Positions 42,088 through 50,802 of a DNA stretch of 64,000 nucleotides are shown here, in pieces. Origin of the DNA: Deferribacteres bacterium (GTDB taxonomy: Bacteria; Zhuqueibacterota; Zhuqueibacteria; Zhuqueibacterales; Geothermadaptataceae); NCBI GenBank assembly GCA_020633675.1, contig JACKDE010000001.1:1178001-1242000 (forward strand), in the 5' to 3' direction. Positions within the stretch are counted from its first letter, which is position 1. Every line of letters begins with the position of its first letter. Under the pieces are notes generated by a model. It was not told the DNA's origin, searched no databases, and was given only the letters and a program-made list of their open reading frames with translations. The translations under genes and the position numbers were made by a program.

Positions 42088-42102
42088 GGGGAGCGAGGTA
42101 GA

Positions 42103-42729
42103 ATGAAATTCATTTTTAATGTGCCAACGCGTCTGCTGAAAGGGCAAATTTGGATTGCCGTGTGTGGGATAGTTGCAGCATTTGCGCTCAGCACTTGCGG
42201 CGTGCTGAGAAAGCTGGCCGATACCTCCTCGCCGGGCTACGATCAAATCGGCGGGCTGGTGCGCGATAGCGGCTTCGAAGAAGAAAGCTGGGGCATCTCT
42301 GCACCGCCAGGCTACGGCGAGTATGCCGAGATCAATATCGACGAAAAAATCAAACACAAGGGACGGCGTAGCGGCCATGTCTACCTGCAACGGCATCCGC
42401 GCGGCAATGTGCGGGTTTTGCATGCCTGGACACAGACTTTACAAGCAGTGCCGCCGGGCGCGCGCATTCGATTTGGCGGCTGGGTGCGCGCCGAGCGCGG
42501 CACGCAGGTTTCGCTCAGCCTGCGCTGCGAGTTCGAAACGCCGGTCAATGGCAAGCGCTACGTCAGCGTGGAAACCGAACAGCCCACCAAATTTGGCGAA
42601 TTCCAGTATGTCGAAAAAACCGTGGTCATGCCTGCCAGCACTGCCACCGCATTGTCGCTGCACGCCGGCCTCAGCGACCTCGGCGAAGTCTGGTTCGACA
42701 ATCTGTTCGTGCGGATTTTGAAAGATTGA
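42103..42729 (+). CDS. Lipoprotein with a carbohydrate-binding-like domain
   Basis: A 208-residue protein with an N-terminal hydrophobic segment and lipobox FALSTC. The mature part reads GLVRDSGFEEESWGISAPPG, then RFGGWVRAERGTQVSLSLRC, then LGEVWFDNLFVRIL. This is the layout of carbohydrate-binding beta-sandwiches (type CBM4/9-like: 'GFE...W', 'W.RA', 'WFDN...'). The function is unknown. It follows the glycosyltransferase by 15 bases. Confidence 0.7.
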   Translation: MKFIFNVPTRLLKGQIWIAVCGIVAAFALSTCGVLRKLADTSSPGYDQIGGLVRDSGFEEESWGISAPPGYGEYAEINIDEKIKHKGRRSGHVYLQRHPRGNVRVLHAWTQTLQAVPPGARIRFGGWVRAERGTQVSLSLRCEFETPVNGKRYVSVETEQPTKFGEFQYVEKTVVMPASTATALSLHAGLSDLGEVWFDNLFVRILKD

Positions 42730-42880
42730 GTGCGGAGTTGTTTGACAGGATGCGCAGGAATATCAAGATTGGGGGAGGAGCAACGAATATTTCAGCCGCT
42801 GCGTGTAAGCAGCAATCGCACTTCCCAGAGTCCCTTCGCTTAAAATAGCTCAAAGGTATTGGAAATTTCTGAAATGACTC

Positions 42881-42909
42881 TTGACTCTTGCGATCCGTTT
42901 GCATAAAAT
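42881..42909 (+). promoter_or_regulatory. vapBC promoter
   Basis: TTGACT (42881-42886) and TAAAAT (42904-42909) are separated by 17 bases. Transcription would begin near 42916, just before a perfect palindrome. Confidence 0.65.
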
Positions 42910-42922
42910 AGTGCACACTGTT

Positions 42923-42936
42923 TTCGTGTACACGAA
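42923..42936. promoter_or_regulatory. Probable vapBC autoregulatory operator
   Basis: TTCGTGTACACGAA is a perfect 14-base palindrome between the promoter and the antitoxin start. Antitoxins of the ribbon-helix-helix type usually bind such sites to repress their own operon. The related GTGCAC lies just upstream at 42911. Confidence 0.6.
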
Positions 42937-42951
42937 TAAATGGAGACGATC

Positions 42952-43173
42952 ATGCTAAAAAATATTACGCTAAGCGCGGATGAACAGCTCATTCAAAAAG
43001 CACGTGAACGGGCCAGGCGTGAGCATACCACACTAAACGAAACGTTTAGAAGCTGGCTGAAGCAGTATGTTAACACTGCCAGCGTCTCACGAGATTATGA
43101 TGCCATCATGCAGTCCTTCAATTATGTAAACCCCGGGAGGGCATTTACTAGGGATGAAATGAATGAGCGATAA
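42952..43173 (+). CDS. VapB-like ribbon-helix-helix antitoxin
   Basis: A 73-residue protein. The N-terminal NITLSADEQLIQKARERARR and the following NETFRSWLKQYV form a ribbon-helix-helix DNA-binding unit. The tail (SFNYVNPGRAFTRDEMNER) is the likely toxin-binding part. The ATG at 42952 follows TGGAGA at 5 bases. It overlaps the toxin gene by 11 bases and has a palindrome upstream, as usual for such pairs. Confidence 0.8.
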   Translation: MLKNITLSADEQLIQKARERARREHTTLNETFRSWLKQYVNTASVSRDYDAIMQSFNYVNPGRAFTRDEMNER

Positions 43174-43585
43174 ATACTTTATTGATACGAACATATTTGT
43201 CTACGCTTTTGACCGAGAGAACGCTGAAAAGCACAGGAAATCAAATGAGCTGATCAAGCATGCGCTGAAAGCCAATACTGGCTGCATCAGCTTCCAGGTT
43301 ATTCAGGAATTCATTAACGTCTCAACACGCAAGTTTGTCGTTCCTTTTACGGCACAGGATTGTGAAAAGTACATGAGCTCCATTCTGGTGCCGCTGTGTC
43401 AGGTCTTTGTCAGTATCGAGCTGTACACGCAAGCTCTCGATATTATGAATCGGTGGAAATTTTCCTTCTACGATTCTCTTATTGTGGCTGCTGCCCTGCA
43501 AGCCGAATGCTCGATTCTATATTCAGAAGATTTGCAACACGAACAAAAAATTGGCCCATTGGCAATCAGGAATCCTTTTCTCTAG
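43163..43585 (+). CDS. VapC-like PIN-domain toxin
   Basis: A 140-residue PIN-domain RNase. The acidic active-site residues are visible: FIDTNIFVYAFD, VIQEFINVS, FYDSLIVAAAL and LYSEDLQ. VapC toxins cleave tRNA or rRNA and are neutralised by their antitoxin. The overlap with the antitoxin gene indicates coupled translation. All catalytic residues are present, so the toxin looks intact. Confidence 0.88.
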   Translation: MSDKYFIDTNIFVYAFDRENAEKHRKSNELIKHALKANTGCISFQVIQEFINVSTRKFVVPFTAQDCEKYMSSILVPLCQVFVSIELYTQALDIMNRWKFSFYDSLIVAAALQAECSILYSEDLQHEQKIGPLAIRNPFL

Positions 43586-43615
43586 CGATAACAGACCAGC
43601 TTTTCGGTGTTGAAC

Positions 43616-44236
43616 CTAAAGCGTTTTTACCATTCGGTAGAATCGCAATCCCGAAATGGGTAAGCGCTTTGGCCACTGTGATTCGATAGCCATTCCGCGC
43701 TTTTCATAGAGTCGGCGAGCGCGCTCATTCTTTGCGGAGACATCGAGTGCAAGTCTTGCTGATCCATTAGTGATAGCTTGCTTGTCAATCGCGTCTAACA
43801 GCATTGAGCCAACGCCTTTGCCGTCGAAGCCCTTTTCAACTGCGATGGCTTGCAAATAGAAATCGCCGTCAGGGATGTTGTCAATGATGCGCATAAGTGG
43901 CGCGAACAGGATGGATATGATCTTCATCCGTACCCTGGCTTTACCGGCTGCCTTCTTCAATGGATGATCCGATGCGAGACGATGCTGTTCCGCAGTGTAA
44001 CCCAAAGCCATTCCCACGATTGCACCGTTGTGTTCAGCGAAAGTGACATTTTGAAAAGAGAGGTCATGGCCCGGTTGGATGTAAGCAGTCGCGACGATAT
44101 CGATAAAGTTGGGGCCAAACCAAAAACGAAAGAATCCCTCAGCCGATCTGTCGAGCAGCACTGCAAACGACCTTCCTTCGTCGCGGGCAGGGTTCGCAGG
44201 CCTAAGGATGATCTCGTTTTGACACATAGCAATCAT
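43616..44236 (-). CDS. GNAT family N-acetyltransferase
   Basis: A 206-residue acetyltransferase. The acetyl-CoA-binding motif is LQAIAVEKGFDGKGVGSMLL, followed by ALDVSAKNERARRLYEKRGM. The N-terminal half is diverged, with EGFFRFWFGPNFIDIVATAY, so the substrate is unknown. It lies on the opposite strand just after vapC. The ribosome-binding site (GGAGAG) is close to the ATG; a later ATG at 44227 is possible. Confidence 0.87.
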   Translation of the reverse strand: MIAMCQNEIILRPANPARDEGRSFAVLLDRSAEGFFRFWFGPNFIDIVATAYIQPGHDLSFQNVTFAEHNGAIVGMALGYTAEQHRLASDHPLKKAAGKARVRMKIISILFAPLMRIIDNIPDGDFYLQAIAVEKGFDGKGVGSMLLDAIDKQAITNGSARLALDVSAKNERARRLYEKRGMAIESQWPKRLPISGLRFYRMVKTL

Positions 44237-44323
44237 CTCTCTCCAGGCAAATCTCTGTCCTTGTTTCTTGTTCCTGTCAATATATCAATTCTCTGCGTTC
44301 TCTAAATGCGTTTCATGATAACG

Positions 44324-45220
44324 TCATGATCTAGGGCCGACGATAGGTGGGCCCTCAGCATCAACTTGTTGGATATCTTTCTCTTCCTTCTGTTTCAGGG
44401 AAATGCCTTTTGAATCTTTCCAGGAAGTAAGACCGTTTGCCTGCCCGCCATGAATCACAGCCGCCGCAGCGCTTGGGCTTGAGAATTCATAATCCGAAAC
44501 AAATACAAGCCGATCATCTCTTTTTTCAACTATGCTGTCATCGAGGAGAGTTTTCCTTAGATTGGCCGCATATTGATACTTCTGAGTTGAAGGCCTTTCT
44601 TTCAAAACGGCCTCTGACCCTTTGAGAACAACTAGACCGTTGTCAGTCTGCCGTCCAGTCGCTTTGATGTTTTTAATTTCGCAGAACAAAAGGTCAGTCT
44701 TCTTAGTTCCTTCTTGTTTAACAATAGGTTTTAAAAATTCCTGACCAAGAATGGGGAGCAGTTGCTTCATTCTGAAAAGGAAAACATCCATATCTGCAGC
44801 ATCTGACTCCGGGAGATGTGAGCCACTGGATTGGGCATTCTCTAGCTCAAAACGTCCCACAGACTTGGCCGTTTCAATCAGTTTTCCTTCTAGGTATTTT
44901 ATATGGGCTTTGGTCAGGTTTTCATCTTTGCTTACGAAGAAGACTAACGTTTTCCAGAAATCTTTGGACATGTGGTTCTTGATTCGAGTTTTTATTATTT
45001 CGGCTTCGCCGATGTAAACTCGATCACGTCCAGTTTCAGGATTTATTCCCGTTAAGAAATAGACACCGGGATTGTTAGCTTCGTCTCGCTTCACAATATC
45101 TTCTATTTTTGAGCGGGGGCCGGCAACCGCCTTACCAGTCCAATTTGACAATTCGGCAGTTCTGATCGAGGTCGGGCTACCTTCTACCAAAAATATTTTT
45201 ACTGTTGCTGTGTCTTTCAT
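44324..45220 (-). CDS. GIY-YIG nuclease-like protein with DUF4357 domain
   Basis: A 298-residue protein. The GIY-YIG-like module is at about residues 45-130 (GVYFLTGINPETGRDRVYIG, EAEIIKTRIKNH, WKTLVFFVSKDENLTKAHIK), where the two signature tripeptides appear as GVY and VYIG. The C-terminal DUF4357-like domain reads SDYEFSSPSAAAAVIHGGQA followed by NGLTSWKDSKG. Such proteins are scattered in accessory regions; their role is not established. The ATG at 45220 directly precedes the conserved part; ATGs at 45232 and 45277 are in frame. It sits next to a toxin-antitoxin pair. Confidence 0.85.
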   Translation of the reverse strand: MKDTATVKIFLVEGSPTSIRTAELSNWTGKAVAGPRSKIEDIVKRDEANNPGVYFLTGINPETGRDRVYIGEAEIIKTRIKNHMSKDFWKTLVFFVSKDENLTKAHIKYLEGKLIETAKSVGRFELENAQSSGSHLPESDAADMDVFLFRMKQLLPILGQEFLKPIVKQEGTKKTDLLFCEIKNIKATGRQTDNGLVVLKGSEAVLKERPSTQKYQYAANLRKTLLDDSIVEKRDDRLVFVSDYEFSSPSAAAAVIHGGQANGLTSWKDSKGISLKQKEEKDIQQVDAEGPPIVGPRS

Positions 45221-45360
45221 GTCTTCTCTCATCCAACATAGTATCCTGTGACAGCTTTTTCCGGTATTATTGAACACCTGCTATCACATCATACAATTTA
45301 GGCATTTTGCCTTAACTATAAGAATATTTATAAATTATGCAAAAATTATCTGTCGGTTAA

Positions 45361-45399
45361 AAAGTTCCTCTGCGACTGTTTTTGGGTGTCGCAGAGGAA
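45361..45399 (-). terminator. 12-bp hairpin after the S9 peptidase gene
   Basis: TTCCTCTGCGAC (45365-45376) and GTCGCAGAGGAA (45388-45399) pair perfectly. On the minus strand a CTTTTAACC tail follows, a short but acceptable U tract. Confidence 0.65.
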
Positions 45400-45475
45400 A
45401 GTCGCATAAGCTGGAGGAGCAGGGCTTGTCCACCGGACTTTCACAAACCAAGCCACTCAGCCCATCATCCGCTTC

Positions 45476-47740
45476 TCACTGCATCAATTCCGCTTTCGGG
45501 CCTGCCGGCAGATTCTCGTGCAAATAGCGCGTCAGCAGCTCGAATAGATGCCGCGAGGTGTTTTGGCCTTCGAAAATGCCGTGCGAGCGGTTCGGGTAGC
45601 TCATCATCGAAAATGGCTTGTTGTGCCTGATCAACTCGTTGACCAGGTATTCGGCACTTTGGTAATGGACATTGTCGTCGCCGGTGCCGTGCACCAGCAG
45701 CAGGTTGCCTTTAAGCTGGTGCGCATACGTGACCGGCGAGCCATCGCGGAAGCCGTCGACATTGCTGTCCGGCAGGCCCATGTAGCGCTCCTGGTAGATG
45801 GTGTCGTAAAAGCGCTGGTTGCTCACCGGCGCCACCGACATGCCGGTGTGGTACATCTCCGGGTAGCGGAACAGCATGTTGAGCGTCATTGAGCCGCCGC
45901 CACTCCAGCCCCAAATACCGACCCGATCCGCGTCGAGATAGGGTCGCGTCGCCAGAATTTGTTTGGTTGCCGCTGCCTGATCTTTTGAGGCCAAAATGCC
46001 GATCTGCCCATAGATGCTTTTGCGCCACGCCCGTCCGCGCGGTGCCGGCGTGCCACGATTATCGATGCTCATCACCACATAGCCCTGCTGCGCCAGCATG
46101 GTGTGCCACAAATAATTGCGTCCGCCCCAACGGTCGAGCACAGTTTGCCCGGCCGGTTCGCCATAGACATAATAAAACAGCGGATATTTTTTGTTCGGAT
46201 CGAAATCCGGCGGCTTGATGCACCAGCCGTCCAACTCGACGCCATCGCCGATATCGACGCGGAAAAACTCCACCGGCTGGCGCGCGAGTTTGTTCACCGT
46301 CTCCCGCAGTTCTGCGTTTTCCGCCAATGGCCGCACGATTTTATGATCTGGCAGACTCACCAGCGAAATCACCGGCGGCGTATCAAAATTGGAGTAGGTG
46401 TGGATCGCCCATTTGGTGTCCGGCGACATCTGATAACTGTGCGTGCCGGGCTGATTCGCAGGCGTGATGCGCTCGGCTTTGCCGCCCTTCAGCCGCACGC
46501 GATAGAGATAGCGCTGAGTCGGATTGTCCGGCGAGGCGATAAAATAAATCCAGCCGCTGCTTTCATCGATGGTTTCGATGCTGGCGACATCGTATTCGCC
46601 GGGGGTGAGCAGCTTTTGTTGCTTACCATCGCGCGATATGCGGTAAATATGGCGCCAGCCATCGCGTTCGCTGACCCAGGTGAATGCCTTGTCGCCATCC
46701 AGCCACAGCCAATCATCGACCACATCCAGCCAGGCCTCATCGCGGTCGGTCACGATGGTGCGCACCTCGCCTGTGTGAATGTCGCCCAGCATGACCTGGT
46801 TGGTGTTCTGCAGGCGATTTAAATGCTGAAGCACGATTTCGTTGGAGTTGCCCGACCACTCCATACGTGCGATGTAATTGTTGCGCGGATCACCAGCGAT
46901 ACTCATCCAGCGGGTCGCGCTGCCTGCCACGCTCACAACGCCGACACGGCATGCAGAATTGGTGGTGCCGACTTTCGGATATTGCACCGGCACCGTGAAC
47001 GAATACACCGAGTCGGTGTTGTTGATCATCAAGAATTCGCCAACACCCGAGGCATCGAGTTGCCAGTATGCGATCCATCTGCTGTCCGGGCTCCAGCGGA
47101 AGCCGTTGCGCAGGCTGAATTCTTCTTCATAGACCCAATCAAATGTGCCGTTGATGATGGTTTCGGAGCCATCGAAGGTTAGCTGGGTGATGCGATGGTT
47201 GCCGAGGTCTTCGACATAGACATTGTTTTTCATCACATAGCCGACTTTTTGGCCATCGGGCGAGAAGGTCGCGAACATCAAAGTTGATGGTTGCGCGTCG
47301 CCGCCGAGCTGGTGCAGATTGCCGCTGGCGAGATCGAGCACCCAGTAATCGCCGCGGGTATTTTGGCGCCACACCCGCTGCGAGTTGGTAAAAATCATTA
47401 ATTTGGATTTATCTGGCGACCAGAGGTAGTTTTCAATCCGCAACGGATCGGAGCCCGTCGCCGGGATCAGCTTTTGCGCAGAAATGAAGACTTCGCGGGC
47501 ACCGGATTGGGTATCATAGCGCACGATGTCGCGTGCACCTTCGACAGCAGCCGATTTTTCGAGGGTGGTATAGCCAGTGCCGCCATCGATGAAGCGAGCA
47601 GGGCCGAAGCGTTCGGAGGCAAAATCACGAGTGGCAAACAGCCGCTCCAGCGTCACCTGCGCCGGATCGGTTTGCTGTGAGAACAGAGGAGTGGTCAGCC
47701 AAATGAACAGGAAGGTGAGCAAAAAGCGTTGCGTTTTCAT
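45476..47740 (-). CDS. S9 family peptidase, dipeptidyl peptidase IV type
   Basis: A 754-residue exported serine peptidase. Signal peptide 1-20 (MKTQRFLLTFLFIWLTTPLF). The beta-propeller (about 30-480) carries the DPP IV substrate-binding glutamates in FDWVYEEEF. The alpha/beta-hydrolase domain has the serine in WGWSGGGSMTLNM, the aspartate in VHGTGDDNVH and the histidine in YPNRSHGIFEG. DPP IV cleaves X-Pro dipeptides from peptide N-termini. It probably works with the two M24 peptidases of the window in proline-peptide use. Confidence 0.93.
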   Translation of the reverse strand: MKTQRFLLTFLFIWLTTPLFSQQTDPAQVTLERLFATRDFASERFGPARFIDGGTGYTTLEKSAAVEGARDIVRYDTQSGAREVFISAQKLIPATGSDPLRIENYLWSPDKSKLMIFTNSQRVWRQNTRGDYWVLDLASGNLHQLGGDAQPSTLMFATFSPDGQKVGYVMKNNVYVEDLGNHRITQLTFDGSETIINGTFDWVYEEEFSLRNGFRWSPDSRWIAYWQLDASGVGEFLMINNTDSVYSFTVPVQYPKVGTTNSACRVGVVSVAGSATRWMSIAGDPRNNYIARMEWSGNSNEIVLQHLNRLQNTNQVMLGDIHTGEVRTIVTDRDEAWLDVVDDWLWLDGDKAFTWVSERDGWRHIYRISRDGKQQKLLTPGEYDVASIETIDESSGWIYFIASPDNPTQRYLYRVRLKGGKAERITPANQPGTHSYQMSPDTKWAIHTYSNFDTPPVISLVSLPDHKIVRPLAENAELRETVNKLARQPVEFFRVDIGDGVELDGWCIKPPDFDPNKKYPLFYYVYGEPAGQTVLDRWGGRNYLWHTMLAQQGYVVMSIDNRGTPAPRGRAWRKSIYGQIGILASKDQAAATKQILATRPYLDADRVGIWGWSGGGSMTLNMLFRYPEMYHTGMSVAPVSNQRFYDTIYQERYMGLPDSNVDGFRDGSPVTYAHQLKGNLLLVHGTGDDNVHYQSAEYLVNELIRHNKPFSMMSYPNRSHGIFEGQNTSRHLFELLTRYLHENLPAGPKAELMQ

Positions 47741-47767
47741 GGTAAACCTCTTTTGTTATGCGATTTC

Positions 47768-48763
47768 TTATTTTGTGCTCAAATGTGGCAGCAACTTTTC
47801 AGAATAGTAGGGCTCCTGGGTGCCCCAGAATAGATAATCCACCTTGAGGTAATCGTTGGCAAAGTCCAGCATTTCAGCGAGTGTGACCTGCTTGCCGGTT
47901 TTGGGATTGACATGTTCGAAATTGCCCCATTGCACCGCGATGCCGGCCGGAACGTGAGCCGGGCGATCGTGGATAAACGGATAGCTGTTTCTCATTTGGC
48001 CTCGCTTGTACGGCAACAAATCCGGCCCGCCAACAGCGATGGTGTCATCAGCGGCGGCCTGGTAAACACGACGCAGATAGGCACGATGCGCCCCGGGTAG
48101 TCCATCGGCGGGCATGAAATTGGCGTATTGCATAGCAATCGATTTCGGAAAGGCCTTTTTGAGCGCCTTCATATTCATAATGACAGCGTCCTTGTAGAGT
48201 TCGAAAGAAAATCCATCGGGAAACAGGCGCCCGCTATCGCCAAATTCGACCGCAGTTTCTGGAAGGGTGATGCCTTCGATCTTGCCGTCGAACGCTGCGC
48301 CCAAAGCATCGAACAACTTGTGCATTCTTTTTTGCACGGCCGGATCCCAGCGACGCGCCACCCAGCCTGCCGGCACAGCCTGATCTTCGGCATCGCCTTC
48401 GTAATCATACTGCATCGCTATGCCGCCATGATAGGTGCTGTCCGTTAGCAAGTATGCCGGCATATTGACGATCGAGGTATCGAAGGACACATCCTGAAGC
48501 TGAATGAATAGTTTTTTACCATAAGAAGTCAGAAATGTCAAGTCGCGCTGAATCATGCTGAAATCATATTGATCTTGCTCAGGCTCCAGTTCCTTCCATG
48601 CATATTTCAACTGCGCCCCTTCGAGTACATCGTTTTGAAGAAAGGTTCCCTCGGCTATCCGTTCCCGGTCGCGATTGAAAAAAACATAATGGTGCTGTGC
48701 AAAAGATTCGACGGCGGAGGGGGTGAGCAGCCAAAAGAGTGTCAGGCTGATCATTTTATACAT
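47768..48763 (-). CDS. Secreted TIM-barrel glycosidase-like protein, unknown
   Basis: A 331-residue protein with a signal peptide (residues 1-22). LKYAWKELEPEQDQYDF resembles the substrate-side strand of GH-A clan glycosidases (W-x-x-L-E-P...). Later YGKKLFIQLQ, GKIEGITLPETAVEFG and AVQWGNFEH follow the spacing of barrel strands. GITLPETAVEFG holds two glutamates that might be catalytic. No specific GH family is recognised. It precedes the S9 peptidase gene by 27 bases on the same strand. Confidence 0.65.
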   Translation of the reverse strand: MYKMISLTLFWLLTPSAVESFAQHHYVFFNRDRERIAEGTFLQNDVLEGAQLKYAWKELEPEQDQYDFSMIQRDLTFLTSYGKKLFIQLQDVSFDTSIVNMPAYLLTDSTYHGGIAMQYDYEGDAEDQAVPAGWVARRWDPAVQKRMHKLFDALGAAFDGKIEGITLPETAVEFGDSGRLFPDGFSFELYKDAVIMNMKALKKAFPKSIAMQYANFMPADGLPGAHRAYLRRVYQAAADDTIAVGGPDLLPYKRGQMRNSYPFIHDRPAHVPAGIAVQWGNFEHVNPKTGKQVTLAEMLDFANDYLKVDYLFWGTQEPYYSEKLLPHLSTK

Positions 48764-48834
48764 TGGATTTTTCCGTACAATTCTGTGTTTTACTTTTAAC
48801 CGCGGCCAATATCATTTTGATAAGTACCCCACCA

Positions 48835-48924
48835 TGTCATTCAGGAAGAATCTATTCAACATTATCGTCAGGGCTGAGGCCAAAAACCTGCACAGGCTTC
48901 AAAATAGATTCCTGCTGAATGACA
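48835..48924. repeat. Dispersed palindromic element, copy 1
   Basis: The 22-base ends are inverted repeats matching at 20 positions (TGTCATTCAGG...GAATCTATT on the left). A related element is at 56916-57002. It lies in a gap between genes. Confidence 0.7.
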
Positions 48925-48991
48925 ATTTTTAGCTCAGCTTAAACAAGCAAAAATGCGAATCTGACCGAGCGAGTCCGCTACAAGGCAAAAT

Positions 48992-50254
48992 TTAACCAAA
49001 AGGCTGATCCACTGCCACGCTTGGTTTGGTGAAAAATTTTGGGCCGTTTTCAGTGATGTACATGCAATCTTCCAATCGAATGCCGAATTCGCCATAGATC
49101 GCAATCATCGGTTCATTGCTGAAGCACATGCCGGGCGCGAGAGGTGTTTTGTTGCCGCGCACCAGGTTGGTCCATTCGTGTCCATCCAGACCGATGCCGT
49201 GTCCCGTGCGGTGCGGCAATCCCGGCACTTTGTAGTCCGGGCCAAAGCCTGCATCGGTAATCACTTTGCGCGCAGCGGCATCGACATCTTCGCAGGGGGT
49301 GCCGACCTGCGCGGCTTTAAATGCGGCTTCCTGTGCTTCCTTTTCCAGGTTCCAAATATCGCGCTGGCGCTGGGTAGGTTCGCCAAACACAATCGTGCGA
49401 CTGATATCCGAGCGATAGCCTTCCACACTGCAACCGCCATCCATCAGCACCACATCGCCTTCCTTCAAATAGGTCTGTTCCTTGCTGCCATGCGGGAATG
49501 CCGTGTACTTGCCCATTTGTATGCCGATACCGCCTTGCACGCCCAATGCCTGGTGTGCTGCCTGACTATTGCTGCGAAATTGCGCCTGAGACATCCCTTC
49601 CTTCAGCATCGCCACACACGCCTTGTACGCTTCAATTGTGATGTCCATGGCTGTTTGCATCAAAGCAATTTCGGCAGGCGATTTGATCGAACGACAGGGA
49701 ATGGTCACCGGATCGGCGTTGGCAAATTGCAAGTAAGGGGCTTGTTTGCGGATGCCATCGAAAAGAAAGAATCTCACGGTTTCTTCAATGCCAATGGTTC
49801 CGGTCGAAATGCCGCGATCTTTAAATATGTCCGCCACCCGCTTGTAAGGGCTTTCATTCTCTTCCCACGGCCGCACATCGTTGCCGAACAAGATCAGTTC
49901 GCGCAAACGCTCCTCTTCGAATTTCGGGCAAATGTAAGCAATCTCGCCCCGTGCGGGGAGCACAGCAGCCATCATGCGTTCGCTGCGTCCCCAGCGGATA
50001 CCGGTGTAGTAAAACAGGCTGGATCCGGGTTCAAGATAGAGCGCGGCAATGTTGTTCTCGGCCATCAGTCGGCGCGCTTTTTCGATCCGGCTTTGCCGCT
50101 CTTCAAGCGAGATGGGCACGACGTTTTCTGTCATGGGTTTTAATTTGTTGATTGGATTCGATGGAGTCGCCTTTGGCTCAAAGCAGCCCGTCATACTGGC
50201 CGCCGCGAGCGAGCCCCCTGAAACCTGTAGAAATTTGCGTCTGTTCAATGTCAT
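48992..50254 (-). CDS. Tat-exported M24 family peptidase (Xaa-Pro aminopeptidase-like)
   Basis: A 420-residue peptidase. The N-terminus MTLNRRKFLQVSGGSLAAAS is a twin-arginine signal, and SMTGC makes it a likely Tat lipoprotein. The creatinase domain (ALYLEPGSSLFYYTGIRWGR) is followed by the metallopeptidase domain. Metal ligands are in VVLMDGGCSVEGYRSDISRT, LPHRTGHGIGLDGHEW, CFSNEPMIAI and GIRLEDCMYI. The ATG at 50254 has AGGA at 5 bases; an ATG at 50266 overlaps this site. It complements the cytoplasmic M24 enzyme at 40110-41180. Confidence 0.9.
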   Translation of the reverse strand: MTLNRRKFLQVSGGSLAAASMTGCFEPKATPSNPINKLKPMTENVVPISLEERQSRIEKARRLMAENNIAALYLEPGSSLFYYTGIRWGRSERMMAAVLPARGEIAYICPKFEEERLRELILFGNDVRPWEENESPYKRVADIFKDRGISTGTIGIEETVRFFLFDGIRKQAPYLQFANADPVTIPCRSIKSPAEIALMQTAMDITIEAYKACVAMLKEGMSQAQFRSNSQAAHQALGVQGGIGIQMGKYTAFPHGSKEQTYLKEGDVVLMDGGCSVEGYRSDISRTIVFGEPTQRQRDIWNLEKEAQEAAFKAAQVGTPCEDVDAAARKVITDAGFGPDYKVPGLPHRTGHGIGLDGHEWTNLVRGNKTPLAPGMCFSNEPMIAIYGEFGIRLEDCMYITENGPKFFTKPSVAVDQPFG

Positions 50255-50269
50255 GGCCTTCCTCATTTT

Positions 50270-50797
50270 TTAAATTTCAAACATACGCCAGTGAAACAAG
50301 TAGGTCAGCAAAAACGGAATAATCAACTGCATCAGGCTGATCAGCGACAGGATTGCAAAGATAAAACTTTGCTGCGGACCCAGCAGGGCAAACCGTAACT
50401 CCCGCAAGCCGGTAGCGCGCTCCTTCAAAGCTGATTTAGCTTCAATATCATCCAGTTGTTTCAGAAAGGCTGCGGTCGACAGCACCGAAAGACCGATACG
50501 CATTAAACTTTCGTGACCTGTTTCGCCAAAGCTCTTTTCGACCGAATAGGCCGTGAAAACCGCTGGAATCAGCAAGCGACTGACCATTTTGGTGATGACG
50601 ATGATCAGCAGTGGAATGAGGGTACCGAGAAAAATTACGCCCGACATTTTGTTGCTGAGCGCATAACCGATAATCGAGACATTGGCGACCACCAGTACCG
50701 TTACAATTTGCACCAGCACGCTCAGGCCGGTGCGGAATGTGTTGATGGCTTCCTGCAGCTCAAGTTTGGCAAATTCAGTTTCGGATGATTCCGACAT
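50270..50797 (-). CDS. Membrane protein of unknown function
   Basis: A 175-residue protein with at least three hydrophobic segments (VLVQIVTVLVVANVSIIGYA, SGVIFLGTLIPLLIIVI, FIFAILSLISLMQLIIPFLL). A charged region lies between the second and third. No family is recognised. It follows a broken DUF6090-like gene, which is also membrane-associated, so the two may once have worked together. The ATG at 50797 is preferred; a TTG at 50806 is also in frame. Confidence 0.65.
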   Translation of the reverse strand: MSESSETEFAKLELQEAINTFRTGLSVLVQIVTVLVVANVSIIGYALSNKMSGVIFLGTLIPLLIIVITKMVSRLLIPAVFTAYSVEKSFGETGHESLMRIGLSVLSTAAFLKQLDDIEAKSALKERATGLRELRFALLGPQQSFIFAILSLISLMQLIIPFLLTYLFHWRMFEI

Positions 50798-50802
50798 AGA
50801 TG

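Noticed and set aside
45889..46822. Long plus-strand frames opposite the S9 peptidase
   Set aside because: They mirror a conserved GC-rich gene and have no start signal or recognisable domain.
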